From: CBDAQA01 sp965247815
Lineage (GTDB): Bacteria; Planctomycetota; Phycisphaerae; Tepidisphaerales; Tepidisphaeraceae
Length of the DNA stretch: 64,000 bases
Reading direction: 5' to 3'
Assembly: GCA_965247815.1 (NCBI GenBank)
Contig: CBDFHW010000012.1
Coordinates: 578,805 to 642,804, forward strand
Below the pieces are notes generated by a model that saw nothing but the letters and a program-made list of their open reading frames with translations, was not told where the DNA came from and searched no databases. The translations under genes were made by a program, and so were the position numbers. Position 1 is the first letter of the stretch, and each line of letters begins with the position of its first letter. Positions 18,605-28,515 of this stretch are shown in pieces.

Positions 18605-20416
18605 ATGGCTAAACCGACCGCGCTTCCGCACCGCAGTAAAGTAAAACTACAAGACCAATGGGACTTGTCGTCGCTGTTCAAAACCGAGTCGGAATGGGAA
18701 CCGGCGTTTGCGACCTGGCAAAAACAGATCGCCGATTTTGATCAGTACAAAGGCAAGCTCGGCGTCAGTGCCGAGCTCCTCTCGGCGTGTCTGAAATTCG
18801 ACGCCGCGTTCGATCGGGCGGCGGAACGACTCGGGAATTATGCGTTCCTGAAAGCCACCGAAGATCAGGGGAACAGTGATTACCAGCGCATGAAGGGCCG
18901 GTACCAGGCCGCCGCGACCAACGCCGCCGAGGCGGCAAGTTTTATTCGTCCTGAAATCATGGCGATCCCGGCCAAGAAAATGGCCGAGTTTCTTAAGGAC
19001 AAGTCGCTGGCCGGCTGGACCCTGGCGCTGAACCGCGTCCTGCGATACCGCCCGCACACGCTGGGCAAAAAGGAAGAGCAGTTGCTCGCGATGCAGGGAC
19101 AGATGTCCGGCGCCGCGGGCAGCATTTTCCGCCAGTTGACCGACGCGGATTTGAAGTGGCCGCTGGTAAAAAATGAACGAGGCGAGAAGGTCGAACTCGG
19201 CCATTCGTCGTTCAGTGCGTTTCTGCATTCACCGAAGCGGAGCGTGCGGAAGGAAGCATTTCATTCGTATTACACCCAGTTCGAGGCGCACCGGAACAGT
19301 CTGGCGGCGGCGTTGAACGGCAGCGTGCAGCGGGACGTTTATTATGCCAAAGCGCGGGGTTACCCGAGCGCTCTCGAGTCATCGCTGTTTCACGACAACG
19401 TGCCCCCGCGGGTGTACGACAGCCTGATCGAATCGGTGCACGCGAATCTGCCGTCGGTGCACCGGTATTACGACTTGCGGCGTAGGGCGATGAAGTTGAA
19501 AGACGGCATCCATCACTACGACACGTACGTGCCGATCTTGTCGGATCTGGACAAGCGACACACCTGGGACCAGGCGGTGAAGGTCGTCGTGAAGTCGCTC
19601 GCGCCGCTGGGGACCCAATACACCACCGAGCTGCAACGCGGCCTGACGACCGCGCGGTGGTGCGACCGGTATCCGAACAAGGGCAAGCAGAGCGGGGCGT
19701 TCAGCAGCGGGTCGTTCGATTCCGAGCCCTTCATCCTGATGAATTATCAGCCGGACGTGCTGGACCACGTGTTCACGCTGACGCACGAGGCCGGGCACTC
19801 GATGCACAGCTATTACTCGGCCAAGAGCCAGCCGTACCAGTATTACAACTACACGATCTTCGTCGCCGAGGTGGCCAGCACGTTCAACGAACAGCTGCTC
19901 GCCAAGCACATGATGAAGACCGCCAGGGACGACCGCGAGCGGGCGTACCTGATCAACCGGCAGATCGACGGCATCCGGGGGACGATCATTCGTCAGACGA
20001 TGTTCGCCGAGTTCGAGAAGGTCAGCCACGCGCTGGTCGAAGCGGGCGAGCCGTTGACCGTCGACACGCTCCGCACCGAATACCGCAGGCTGCTCGAGGC
20101 GTACTTCGGGCCCGGGTTCGTGATCGACAAAGAACTCGAGCTGGAATGCCTTCGCATTCCGCATTTTTACAACGCGTTCTATGTCTACAAATATGCGACG
20201 GGCCTGAGCGCCGCGATCGCCCTCAGCGAGCGGGTGACGACCGGTGGCAAGGCCGAGCTGGACGCTTATCTGGGTTTCTTAAAAGGCGGCGGCAGCAAGT
20301 GGCCGCTCGACCTGCTCCGCGACGCCGGGGTGGACATGGAGACCCCCGAACCGGTGAACGCGGCGTTGAGATATTTCGGGAAGCTCGTCGATGAGTTGGA
20401 CAGGCTGTTGACGTAG
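18605..20416 (+). CDS. pepF: Oligoendopeptidase F (M3 family)
   Basis: About 603 residues from ATG 18605 (MAKPTALPHRSKVK), which lacks the 16 odd residues of the longer frame. The thermolysin-like zinc site HEAGH is in LTHEAGHSMHSYYS, with the second Glu ligand in the helix FVAEVASTFNEQLL. Length and layout fit M3B oligoendopeptidase F, a cytoplasmic metallopeptidase that degrades short peptides. A C-terminal KGGGSKWPLDLLRDAGVD is also typical of the family. Confidence 0.94.
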   Translation: MAKPTALPHRSKVKLQDQWDLSSLFKTESEWEPAFATWQKQIADFDQYKGKLGVSAELLSACLKFDAAFDRAAERLGNYAFLKATEDQGNSDYQRMKGRYQAAATNAAEAASFIRPEIMAIPAKKMAEFLKDKSLAGWTLALNRVLRYRPHTLGKKEEQLLAMQGQMSGAAGSIFRQLTDADLKWPLVKNERGEKVELGHSSFSAFLHSPKRSVRKEAFHSYYTQFEAHRNSLAAALNGSVQRDVYYAKARGYPSALESSLFHDNVPPRVYDSLIESVHANLPSVHRYYDLRRRAMKLKDGIHHYDTYVPILSDLDKRHTWDQAVKVVVKSLAPLGTQYTTELQRGLTTARWCDRYPNKGKQSGAFSSGSFDSEPFILMNYQPDVLDHVFTLTHEAGHSMHSYYSAKSQPYQYYNYTIFVAEVASTFNEQLLAKHMMKTARDDRERAYLINRQIDGIRGTIIRQTMFAEFEKVSHALVEAGEPLTVDTLRTEYRRLLEAYFGPGFVIDKELELECLRIPHFYNAFYVYKYATGLSAAIALSERVTTGGKAELDAYLGFLKGGGSKWPLDLLRDAGVDMETPEPVNAALRYFGKLVDELDRLLT

Positions 20417-20481
20417 AGAATTGAGCTAGCCGAAATGTCCCGGCAGCTTGCCAACCGGGTCCGGCACCGAGACAATTCTTC

Positions 20482-20508
20482 TTGACACATGTCAAATTGT
20501 TATATAAT
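20482..20508 (+). promoter_or_regulatory. Promoter with overlapping palindromic operator of the toxin-antitoxin pair
   Basis: TTGACA (20482-20487) and TATAAT (20503-20508) are both perfect consensus hexamers, but the 15-base spacer is short. The -35 box is the left arm of an inverted repeat, TTGACA-CA-TGTCAA (20482-20495), a plausible binding site for the ribbon-helix-helix antitoxin. Transcription would start close to 20515, which is the A of the first ATG, so the toxin mRNA may be leaderless. Confidence 0.65.
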
Positions 20509-20514
20509 AAAAAG

Positions 20515-20772
20515 ATGCTGCATGATTTTCGATGGATCTAATGGAACATCGAAAAAGTGCAAATGCATGGCTGCACGATTGTGGAAGTTGAGAAGGTGGT
20601 GAATCATCCGCCACGTGGATTTCCGATTCGTGACGGGACAAAGCGACTGGTTCAGGGCCGTGGACAGGGTGATCGATTTGTCCAGGTGGTCTACACAATC
20701 GATGCGGATGGAGCAATTTTTGTGATTCACGCGATGCCGCTGACCACGCGCCGCCGGCGCGGTGGCCGTTGA
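20515..20772 (+). pseudogene. BrnT-like toxin gene interrupted by an in-frame stop
   Basis: From ATG 20515 the frame reads MLHDFRWI, then TAA (20539-20541), then WNIEKVQMHGCTIVEVEKVV and on to YTIDADGAIFVIHAMPLT. The pattern FxW-x-x-WN-x-x-K-x-x-x-HG is the N-terminal signature of BrnT/DUF4258-like toxins, and the downstream half matches the RxLxVVYT...FVIHA half of the family. A single GAA to TAA change would explain the stop. Translation could restart at GTG 20557, giving a 71-residue product that lacks the WxxWN strand. The antitoxin gene follows directly. It may be an inactivated toxin or a shortened one made by restart. Confidence 0.7.
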
Positions 20773-20784
20773 ATGGAGACTGAT

Positions 20785-21180
20785 ATGGCAAAGAAGAAAA
20801 AGATCACCGAGTACGAACGCTTTATTGCATTGACCGACGCCGAAAAGGACGCGGAAGTTGCTATTTACGACAAGTTTCCCCACGGATTCCCGTTCGGCAA
20901 ACCTTTGCGGAAGTCGGACAAGGCGCTTGATCGCCTCGCCCGCGCCCGCGCTCGAGCCGTCGCCGCCGGCAAGGTTCCGCCGGCCGACAGAGTTCCCGCC
21001 GCGGGCCCCAGCAGCATCGGTCCCGGTCGACCGATGGTCGGCAAAGGCGCGAAGATCGTACCGGTCAGCATCGAGCGCGGCCTGCTCAAAAAAGCCGACT
21101 CATACGCCAGGCGTCACAAGCTAAAACGATCGCAGATGGTCGCCAAAGGCCTTCGTCTCGTGATGGCTAAAGCAGGTTGA
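20785..21180 (+). CDS. Antitoxin with C-terminal ribbon-helix-helix domain
   Basis: About 131 residues from ATG 20785, which has GGAGA seven bases upstream; ATG 20773, directly after the toxin stop, is the other option. A Lys-rich start is followed by a charged region, a Gly/Pro linker, and a C-terminal RHH-like domain (IVPVSIERGLLKKADSYARR, then SQMVAKGLRLVM). In BrnA-like antitoxins this part dimerises and represses the operon. It is intact although its toxin partner is not. Confidence 0.75.
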   Translation: MAKKKKITEYERFIALTDAEKDAEVAIYDKFPHGFPFGKPLRKSDKALDRLARARARAVAAGKVPPADRVPAAGPSSIGPGRPMVGKGAKIVPVSIERGLLKKADSYARRHKLKRSQMVAKGLRLVMAKAG

Positions 21181-21184
21181 TACG

Positions 21185-21631
21185 TCAGATTGTTCGCTGT
21201 TGACTCCGATACGAGTCCGGTCGACTGTCATCGGGTCCCAAATTTGTGGCCCTGATCCATAGCTGCCGAGCCGACCATCTCAATATTACATAGACCGCGA
21301 ACAACAAAAAAACGATCAGCCAGATCGCACTTGGCACCGTGGGGCTGCCGGCCATGACGGCGGTGACCTGCACAAGGAGCAGCACCAATGTTGAGAACTG
21401 CTCAATCGCCAAACGGCCATTCGCCAGCCATGAGAACCGTCGCGGGTCAGCCCCTGCCGCAAGTTGCGGTTTCTTAGACTGCGTCATAAATAATCGCAAA
21501 ATCACGGTCATAAACGGCAGAAAAAAAAGTTCGAGTTCGTTCTGCCGCGTATGCAGCAATTCGATTAATGCCACGCCCAGCAGGGGTACAAAAAAGATTT
21601 CGAAAATGCCAGGCGGAGTTTGCTGATGCAT
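21185..21631 (-). CDS. Hypothetical membrane protein
   Basis: A 148-residue protein with hydrophobic helices at about 9-25, 36-47, 77-95 and 100-118. I do not recognise a family. It converges on the antitoxin gene with only four bases between the stops. Base composition is more AT-rich than the neighbours, which together with the TA pair hints at a small accessory patch. Confidence 0.6.
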   Translation of the reverse strand: MHQQTPPGIFEIFFVPLLGVALIELLHTRQNELELFFLPFMTVILRLFMTQSKKPQLAAGADPRRFSWLANGRLAIEQFSTLVLLLVQVTAVMAGSPTVPSAIWLIVFLLFAVYVILRWSARQLWIRATNLGPDDSRPDSYRSQQRTI

Positions 21632-21855
21632 AAGTTGGCCTCAGTAAGGGCGTAACTCGTATTGTCGGCAAATTCCTGGTTAGCCGCGACCCGTGTAGTG
21701 CTGACAATGCATTGCATCCGCTCCCTGATGGTTTCGTTCTTTCACATTTGTATTGTAATCTGACCGTCCTAAAATGCCCGACGCTTCCGCTCTATCCGAA
21801 TCCGCTGTTTGAATCCAGCTGCAGTTTGAGGCAGGGACGTGGGTCTGAAATCCTA

Positions 21856-22641
21856 TCACGGGAATAGCGTCGGCCGCGAGGCGATCTGACTAAGAACGTA
21901 CTGTTGTTCTTCGGGTGTTAAAGACGGTTCCAGCGTCTGGTTGTAATTCAGCGTCGTTCCGTATCGTCCGTCGGCGTAAATCGTTTCGAGCATCGGCTGG
22001 AGCGGGAGCATTACTTTCGGGTCCTGCAGCCGCAGTGGAATTTGGACATCGGGCAATCGGTCCTGCAGGTGAATGGGGTACAGATAGGCCGTTATCGGCA
22101 GGCCGGCGGTGCGGACGGTGGCCCGATACAGCGACATCATCCCGCGCGAACAGACGTGCGGCCGAAACAATGCCTGCCAGTTGCCCGCCCGGACGAGATC
22201 GATCTCGACTACGTGCACGCCCGCGGCGAGCAAGTCGCTTCGCTTAGTGAGATAAGCGTCGAGGCCCGGCCCTCGTTTATTCGACGGGCTGATAAATTCG
22301 ACCACGGTGATGAGCTGCCCGTCGTCGTTGACAATTCGGATGAACCGTTCGATCACTGGCTGCACGTCCACGACGAGCCTATAAGGTGCGTCGATCACTA
22401 CCGCTCCGCCGGGTTCTTTACTCCACGGACCGCTGGACGGCTTAAAGACAGACACGTCGGGCCCTGCCCGCAACTCGCGGTCGTCGTCGGCGTCAATTGC
22501 AACACGTTCCTCCATTCGGGCGACCAATCCAGTGGGCAGAAAGCGATTCAATAATCGCCTGGTCTCGGCGATAAGAGCGCCGTGGACGTCGAGCCAATGC
22601 GGTTCGAGAAATGGGTCCATTCCGGGGAACGGGCTTTTCAT
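21856..22641 (-). CDS. DUF4058 family protein
   Basis: About 261 residues from the ATG at 22641 (MKSPFPGMDPFLE), the invariant start of DUF4058. Other family features are HGALIAETRRLLN, VEFISPSNKRGPG and VEIDLVRAG. The VEF...D.VR pattern recalls PD-(D/E)XK-like folds, but no activity is established as far as I know. It is divergent from mutS. Confidence 0.88.
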   Translation of the reverse strand: MKSPFPGMDPFLEPHWLDVHGALIAETRRLLNRFLPTGLVARMEERVAIDADDDRELRAGPDVSVFKPSSGPWSKEPGGAVVIDAPYRLVVDVQPVIERFIRIVNDDGQLITVVEFISPSNKRGPGLDAYLTKRSDLLAAGVHVVEIDLVRAGNWQALFRPHVCSRGMMSLYRATVRTAGLPITAYLYPIHLQDRLPDVQIPLRLQDPKVMLPLQPMLETIYADGRYGTTLNYNQTLEPSLTPEEQQYVLSQIASRPTLFP

Positions 22642-22701
22642 CGTTGCCAGTATAACACAGGACTCGTGTTTCTTTGCCGAAAACACGGGTCTGATTGTAT
22701 T

Positions 22702-25389
22702 ATGACGGGTCGCTTTATACCCTCACCGCCGCTTATGCCCGATCCCGCTCCGACGCCCGAAACTTCCGCGCTTCCGTCGAACCTGTCGCCGGCGATGCGG
22801 CAATACCGGCAGTTCAAATCTCAGCATCCGGGGTACTGTCTGTTCTTTCGAATGGGCGATTTCTACGAGATGTTCTGGGAAGACGCACAACTGGCCGCGC
22901 GGGTGCTGGGCGTCGCGCTGACGAGCCGGAACAAGGGTTCACCGGACGAGATCCCGATGGCCGGCGTACCTTTTCATTCGGTCGAGAATTACCTGCGGAA
23001 GATGATCGCCGCGGGGCACAAGGTCGCGATCTGCGAACAGACCGAAGACGCCGCGCTGGCCAAGGGATTGGTCAAGCGCGAAGTCGTCCGGTTGATGACC
23101 CCGGGCACGTTGACCGACGACACGCTGCTGGACGGGAAGGCGGACAATTTTCTGGCCGCCGTCGCTTTTTCGGTGACCAAGACGGACGGTTACCGCGCGG
23201 GGCTTACGTGGGTGGACCTGTCGACCGGCGCGTGCGTCGGGATGGCCGGGACCGAAGCGCAGGTGCTCGACGAGATCGCCCGGCTTCGCCCGGCGGAAAT
23301 TCTTGTCCCCGAGCACGCGTCGGGGCAACCGCACGAGATCGGTCGGCGGATCGAGGCCGCGGGCACCAAGGCGATCACCACCCGGCCGGGCTGGCAGTTC
23401 ACGCCCCACCACGCCCGCGAGCAAATCCAGCGGCAATGGAGCGTGAAGACCGCCGGCGGGTTCGGGTTTACCGACGACGACCCGGCCATCCTCGCGACGG
23501 CGGGGTTACTGAGCTACCTCGAAGAAACGCAGAAGACCGGCGTCGGGCACGTACGCCCGCCGCGGAAGCACGTGGTTGCGAACCATCTGTCGATCGACCC
23601 GGCGAGTTGGCGGAGCCTGGAGATCGACCGCACCATGCGGGCCGGCGAGACGGCGGGGTCGCTGCTGTCGGCGATCGACCGTACGCGAACCCCCATGGGT
23701 GCCCGGCTGCTGCGGCAATGGCTGCGCTACCCACTGCGTGATCTGGAACACATCACCGCCCGGCAGACCGCGATCGCAGCGCTGCTGGATTCGACGGCCG
23801 TTCTCAAAGAAATTGTCGACCACCTCGACGACGTCTGCGACGTGGAGCGAATCGTCGGACGCGTTGCCGTTGGCCGGGTGGGTCCGAGAGACTTGTCGGC
23901 GCTGTCCCGGTGTGCCTCGGCGTTGCCGGGCTTTCTTGACCGGTTGGGCAAGCTACCTAAGTCGAAGGAAGTGGCGCCGGAACTGGTGGCAATGCTGCCG
24001 TTCTGTGCCGAGCAGGCCAAGTTTCTAACCGCGGCGATCCGCCCCGACCCGGCCCCGCACCTGCGCGAGGGGGGTGTGATTGCCAAAGGGTTCGACCCCG
24101 AGTTGGACCGGCTCAGTGAGCTCGCGACCAACAGCCAGCAGTGGTTAGCAAACTACCAGGCAAAGCTGGCCGGTGAGACCGGGATCACGTCGCTCAAGAT
24201 CGGGTACAACAAAGTATTCGGCTATTACATCGAGGTGACCAACTCGCACCGCGAGAAAGCATCCCCGGCTTGGACGCGCAAGCAGACGACTACAAATTCC
24301 GAGCGGTACATCACGGTCGAACTGAAGGATTTTGAAAGCGAAGCGATTGGCGCACGTGATAAATCGATCGCGTTGGAGCAGCAGTTGTTCGAACAGATCC
24401 GGCAAAGTCTGCTACCGAACGTCGCGGCGTATCAGGAACTGGCGTACGCGGTCGCGCGGGTGGACGTTCTGTCTTCACTGGCGTCGCTGGCGCACGAGCG
24501 GCGGTACTGCCGACCCGTGATGAACGAGGATCGGGGACTCACCATCATCGACGGCAGGCACCCGGTGCTCGACCAGCAGTTGGGCAGCGAATTCGTCGCC
24601 AACGACGTGAGTTTCGACGAACAGGATTCGCTGCAGCTGATTACTGGTCCAAATATGGCCGGTAAAAGTACGTTCATTCGGCAGGTGGCGCTGATCACGC
24701 TGCTGGCGCAGGTGGGCAGTTATGTCCCGGCCAAGTCTGCAACTATTGGCCTTTGCGATCGGTTGTTCACCCGCATCGGCGCGAGCGACGAACTGCACGG
24801 CGGGCAAAGCACGTTCATGGTCGAGATGACCGAGACGGCTAATATTCTCAATAACGCCAGCGACCGAAGCCTGGTCGTGCTCGATGAGATCGGCCGTGGC
24901 ACCAGCACGCTGGACGGGCTCAGTCTCGCCTGGGCGATCTCCGAGCACATCGCCGGCACGGTGCGATGCCGGACGTTGTTCGCCACCCATTACCACGAGT
25001 TGACCGACCTGGCGGATCGTTACACGGGCGTGAAGAATCTGAACGTCAGCGTCCGCGAGTGGGAAGACCAGGTGATCTTTCTGCACCGAATTGTCGAGGG
25101 CGGCACCGACCGGTCTTACGGCATTCACGTCGCCCGGCTGGCGGGTGTGCCGAAAGAGGTGCTCGATCGCGCGCGGCAGTTGCTGGGTGAGCTGACGGTG
25201 CAGCACATCGCCCGCCCGAAGATCAGCCGTCGCGGCCCCAAGGCGGAAAAGGATCCGGCGCAGCTGTCGCTATTCGTCGACCCGGCAATCGAACTGATGA
25301 AAGCGCTCGGGTCGACCCAGATCGACGGGTTAAGTCCGATGCAGGCGTTCGAACTGCTGCGGGCTTGGAAAGAGAAATACGGCAAGTAA
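22702..25389 (+). CDS. mutS: DNA mismatch repair protein MutS
   Basis: About 895 residues from ATG 22702; ATG 22735 is an alternative, and the longer frame upstream overlaps the divergent gene and is unlikely. The mismatch-recognition Phe-x-Glu is in FFRMGDFYEMF. The ATPase domain shows Walker A (TGPNMAGKSTFIRQ), DELHGGQSTFMVEM, Walker B (LVVLDEIGRGTST) and FATHYHELTDL. It recognises mismatches and small loops after replication. It converges on riboflavin synthase with three bases between the stop codons. Confidence 0.97.
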   Translation: MTGRFIPSPPLMPDPAPTPETSALPSNLSPAMRQYRQFKSQHPGYCLFFRMGDFYEMFWEDAQLAARVLGVALTSRNKGSPDEIPMAGVPFHSVENYLRKMIAAGHKVAICEQTEDAALAKGLVKREVVRLMTPGTLTDDTLLDGKADNFLAAVAFSVTKTDGYRAGLTWVDLSTGACVGMAGTEAQVLDEIARLRPAEILVPEHASGQPHEIGRRIEAAGTKAITTRPGWQFTPHHAREQIQRQWSVKTAGGFGFTDDDPAILATAGLLSYLEETQKTGVGHVRPPRKHVVANHLSIDPASWRSLEIDRTMRAGETAGSLLSAIDRTRTPMGARLLRQWLRYPLRDLEHITARQTAIAALLDSTAVLKEIVDHLDDVCDVERIVGRVAVGRVGPRDLSALSRCASALPGFLDRLGKLPKSKEVAPELVAMLPFCAEQAKFLTAAIRPDPAPHLREGGVIAKGFDPELDRLSELATNSQQWLANYQAKLAGETGITSLKIGYNKVFGYYIEVTNSHREKASPAWTRKQTTTNSERYITVELKDFESEAIGARDKSIALEQQLFEQIRQSLLPNVAAYQELAYAVARVDVLSSLASLAHERRYCRPVMNEDRGLTIIDGRHPVLDQQLGSEFVANDVSFDEQDSLQLITGPNMAGKSTFIRQVALITLLAQVGSYVPAKSATIGLCDRLFTRIGASDELHGGQSTFMVEMTETANILNNASDRSLVVLDEIGRGTSTLDGLSLAWAISEHIAGTVRCRTLFATHYHELTDLADRYTGVKNLNVSVREWEDQVIFLHRIVEGGTDRSYGIHVARLAGVPKEVLDRARQLLGELTVQHIARPKISRRGPKAEKDPAQLSLFVDPAIELMKALGSTQIDGLSPMQAFELLRAWKEKYGK

Positions 25390-25392
25390 CGG

Positions 25393-26001
25393 TCAGCCGC
25401 CGGCAGGATGCGCGAGCTTCAACCGTTCGAGATACGACACGATCGTCTTACTCATCACGTCGCATTCCAGGTTAAACATCCAGCCCGGTTTCTTCTGTTC
25501 CAGCGTGGTGAGCTTCAGCGTCGTCGGAATGAGCGCGACTTGGAACCATGCCGGGTCCAACGCGGCAATCGTCAGGCTGACGCCGTCGATGGTGACCGAG
25601 CCTTTGGGGACGAGATATTTCGCCAGCTCGCGGGGCGTTTCGATCGTAAGCCGCCATTCGTCAGCGGTGGAGGAGACGTCGGCCAGGCGCGCGGTGCCGT
25701 CGACGTGGCCCTGCACGAAATGCCCGTCGAGTCGGTCACCGACCCGTAGGGACCGCTCGGCATTCACGGCGTCGCCGGGCTGCAGCAACCCGAGATTGGT
25801 CTTGGCCAGCGATTCCGAAATCACGTCGAACGCGAGTTGGCCCGGGCCGAGTTCCGCCACCGTCAGACAGCAGCCGTTGATGGCAATGCTTTCCCCGTGC
25901 TTTACGTCGGTCCAGTCGGCGGCGAGGGTCAGTCGACGAAAATGCGGGCCGTCGGCAACGGCCTGAATTCGTAACGTGCGTTCGATGATTCCGGTAAACA
26001 T
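25393..26001 (-). CDS. ribE: Riboflavin synthase, alpha subunit
   Basis: A 202-residue protein with the two tandem lumazine-binding repeats of the family: MFTGIIE at the start, SIAINGCCLTV and GHFVQGHVDGTA in the first repeat, and SVTIDGVSLTIA in the second. It dismutates two 6,7-dimethyl-8-ribityllumazine into riboflavin and a pyrimidine. No other rib gene is nearby. Confidence 0.95.
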   Translation of the reverse strand: MFTGIIERTLRIQAVADGPHFRRLTLAADWTDVKHGESIAINGCCLTVAELGPGQLAFDVISESLAKTNLGLLQPGDAVNAERSLRVGDRLDGHFVQGHVDGTARLADVSSTADEWRLTIETPRELAKYLVPKGSVTIDGVSLTIAALDPAWFQVALIPTTLKLTTLEQKKPGWMFNLECDVMSKTIVSYLERLKLAHPAGG

Positions 26002-26042
26002 GTCGGTCGATCATATACGGCATCGATCCGCCGATTGCAGAC

Positions 26043-27149
26043 CTACGCGAGTTTTACCACGTTTCCGTTTCTCGCCGACTCGTACATAGCCAGGATGAGC
26101 CGTACTGGTGCCGCGGCGGCGGCGGCATCGATCAGGGGCGATCGTCCCATGCGGAGGGCATCGACGAAATCCTCGATCTGCGCGCGGTGGGCGTCACCCC
26201 AGACGGCACCTTCCGGGGCAGATCGCGCGCGACCGGCCGGATCATGGGCAACGCTTGCCGTCCCGCCGCTGGCAACTTTTATGGCATGAAGGGCGGGCGT
26301 CGTGCCCGTCTGCGAATCGCCCGTCTTTAACTTCACCGACTTGAGCACGTCGCCTTCGATGACGGCCGATCCTTCGGTGCCGAAGATGTCGATCCGGGCG
26401 GGCAGCCCGTCGTAAGCGGCGGTGGTCGCGACGAACGTGCCGAGCGCGCCGTTCTTAAACGTTATCGCGGCGACGGCGACGTCTTCCACTTCCATGCGGT
26501 CGTGACCGGCGGTCTTCGTCTGCGCGTAAACAGTTGCCACGTCACCGACGAGCCACTGCAAAAGATCGACGGTGTGAATGCCTTGGTTCATGACCGCCCC
26601 GCCGCCGTCGAGCGCCCGGGTGCCGCGCCAGTCGCCGCTGTCGTAATAGTTCTGGGTGCGCCACCATTTCACGTCCGCGGTGGCGAGAATAATTCTGCCG
26701 AGCGTTCCGGCATCGATTAGCTGCTTTACTTGCTGGCTCGCGGCGTCGAACCGGTGCTGGCTGATGACCGTCAACAGCTTCCCGGTCTGGTGGTGGGCGG
26801 CGATCATCCGGTCGCAGGCGGCGGCGGTGATCTCCATCGGCTTTTCGACGATGACGTGTTTGCCGGCCCGCATTGCCGCGACCACAGCATCGCCGTGCAT
26901 GCCGCTGGGCGTGCAAAGACAGACGACGTCGATCTTTGGATCGGCGATTAATTCGGCTTGGTCGGCATAGATTTTCTGGATCGAAAACTGATCCGCGATC
27001 GCCTTCGCGCGGTCGGGCAGGAGGTCGGCGACGGCGACCGGTGTCGCGCCGGTGAGCTGCCGGATCGCGGCAACGTGTGTGGGACCGATCGCGCCGCAGC
27101 CCACGATGCCGAAGCGGATGTCGCGGCCGTTGAAAGGGTCTGTCGGCAC
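26043..27149 (-). CDS. Gfo/Idh/MocA family oxidoreductase
   Basis: A 368-residue protein. The Rossmann GxGxxG-like motif is GIVGCGAIGPTHVAAI. EKPMEI carries the conserved Lys, and GTRALDGGGAVMNQGIHTVD holds the usual catalytic His. The family reduces or oxidises sugars with NAD(P); the substrate cannot be read from the sequence. It starts 12 bases after the transporter stop, so the two are very likely one transcript and handle the same imported compound. Confidence 0.92.
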   Translation of the reverse strand: MPTDPFNGRDIRFGIVGCGAIGPTHVAAIRQLTGATPVAVADLLPDRAKAIADQFSIQKIYADQAELIADPKIDVVCLCTPSGMHGDAVVAAMRAGKHVIVEKPMEITAAACDRMIAAHHQTGKLLTVISQHRFDAASQQVKQLIDAGTLGRIILATADVKWWRTQNYYDSGDWRGTRALDGGGAVMNQGIHTVDLLQWLVGDVATVYAQTKTAGHDRMEVEDVAVAAITFKNGALGTFVATTAAYDGLPARIDIFGTEGSAVIEGDVLKSVKLKTGDSQTGTTPALHAIKVASGGTASVAHDPAGRARSAPEGAVWGDAHRAQIEDFVDALRMGRSPLIDAAAAAAPVRLILAMYESARNGNVVKLA

Positions 27150-27161
27150 GGGCGGAACTCC

Positions 27162-28394
27162 TCAGGCGGCGGCGTCGGTGCCGAACTCCACGCCGCGGCG
27201 TTCGCGGCTGGACGCGATCACGATCGCCGCCGCGACGAAGACGATCAGGGCGGTGAGCGCCATTGCGTTAACCAGTGACATGCGTGCTTTCAAAGCCGAT
27301 TGCAGCAACCCGATACTGCCCGCCAGCGCGACGGCGCACTGGTAGGCGAAGCCGGGAAGAAATCCCCGCACGGAATCCGGGGAAAGCTCGGTGATGTGTG
27401 CGGGGATGACGCCCCACGCGCCCTGGACGAAAAATTGAATCAAAAACCCGCCGGTCGCGAGCAGGATGGTGGTGGACGCGTAAGCCCAGAGGGGGATAAC
27501 GCAGATCGCGAGGACGAACGACCCGACCATCGCCCATCGCCGGCCGATGCGGTCCGACAGCATGCCGACCACGACCCCGCCGAAGATAGCGCCGATCGAG
27601 GAGATCGCGTTGATCACTGCCGCCTTTTTCGCCGTGAAATGAAACTGATCTTTGAGCAGCGTCGGGAACATGTCCTGCGTGCCGTGCGAGGCGAGATTCA
27701 TCATGAACATCAACAGGAGAATGACTAGGAACGTCCGCCAGTGTGAAAAAATGGCTACTCCCAGTGATCCCCAATCTTCTTTCTTGGTTTTCTCCCAGAC
27801 TTCGGATTCTTTGACGTTCGAACGGACGAACAGCGCCAGGAGCGCGGGCGCCCCGCCGAGCAGGAACAACGGCCGCCAGCCGAAATGCGGGAAGATCAGA
27901 AAGTACGCCGCCGACGCCAGCAGATTGCCCGTCGCGTAACCCTCCTGCAGAAGGCCCGAAAGGAGCCCGCGGAAGCGCGGCGACACCTTCTCCATGGCCA
28001 GCGAAGCGCCGACCCCCCATTCACCACCCATGCCGATTCCGAACAGCATTCGGCAGATCAGGAACGTCGTGAAGTTGGGCGCGAACCCGCTGAGGATGGA
28101 AAGGGTCGAATAGAAAACCAGGTTGATCATGAGGGGCCGTCGGCGGCCGTAGCGGTCGGCGAGCAAACCGAAGATCAGCGCGCCCAGTGGCCGCATCGCC
28201 AACGTCAAAGTCGTACACAGCGCGATGCGTGTGTCACTGACCTTGAACTCAGCGGCGATGTCCTTCAGACAGAGGACGACGAGGAAGAAATCGAACGCGT
28301 CGAGTGTCCAGCCGAGGAATCCTGCGAAGACGGCAGCGCCTCCACCGTCTGGCTTCGGGAGCGGCGTGTAGTCGAGCATCGATGAGTCGGACAT
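27162..28394 (-). CDS. MFS transporter, acid/sugar:H+ symporter type
   Basis: A 410-residue protein with twelve hydrophobic segments. The segment TLDAFDFFLVVLCLKDIA and the cytoplasmic loop DRYGRRRPL follow the SHS/NanT-like and metabolite:H+ symporter groups. A second loop signature SDRIGRRWAM lies between helices 8 and 9. It is first in an operon with the oxidoreductase. Confidence 0.9.
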   Translation of the reverse strand: MSDSSMLDYTPLPKPDGGGAAVFAGFLGWTLDAFDFFLVVLCLKDIAAEFKVSDTRIALCTTLTLAMRPLGALIFGLLADRYGRRRPLMINLVFYSTLSILSGFAPNFTTFLICRMLFGIGMGGEWGVGASLAMEKVSPRFRGLLSGLLQEGYATGNLLASAAYFLIFPHFGWRPLFLLGGAPALLALFVRSNVKESEVWEKTKKEDWGSLGVAIFSHWRTFLVILLLMFMMNLASHGTQDMFPTLLKDQFHFTAKKAAVINAISSIGAIFGGVVVGMLSDRIGRRWAMVGSFVLAICVIPLWAYASTTILLATGGFLIQFFVQGAWGVIPAHITELSPDSVRGFLPGFAYQCAVALAGSIGLLQSALKARMSLVNAMALTALIVFVAAAIVIASSRERRGVEFGTDAAA

Positions 28395-28515
28395 GGCCCT
28401 CGCGGTTGAAAAAGGATCGCCGGGCGAGTTTCGCTCGGGAGTCGAAGGATATCCAGAGATGGCGCGGAAAAAGTTCGGCGTCGGCGTTCACCCGGTGTGT
28501 GGCCCGGTCAACTTA

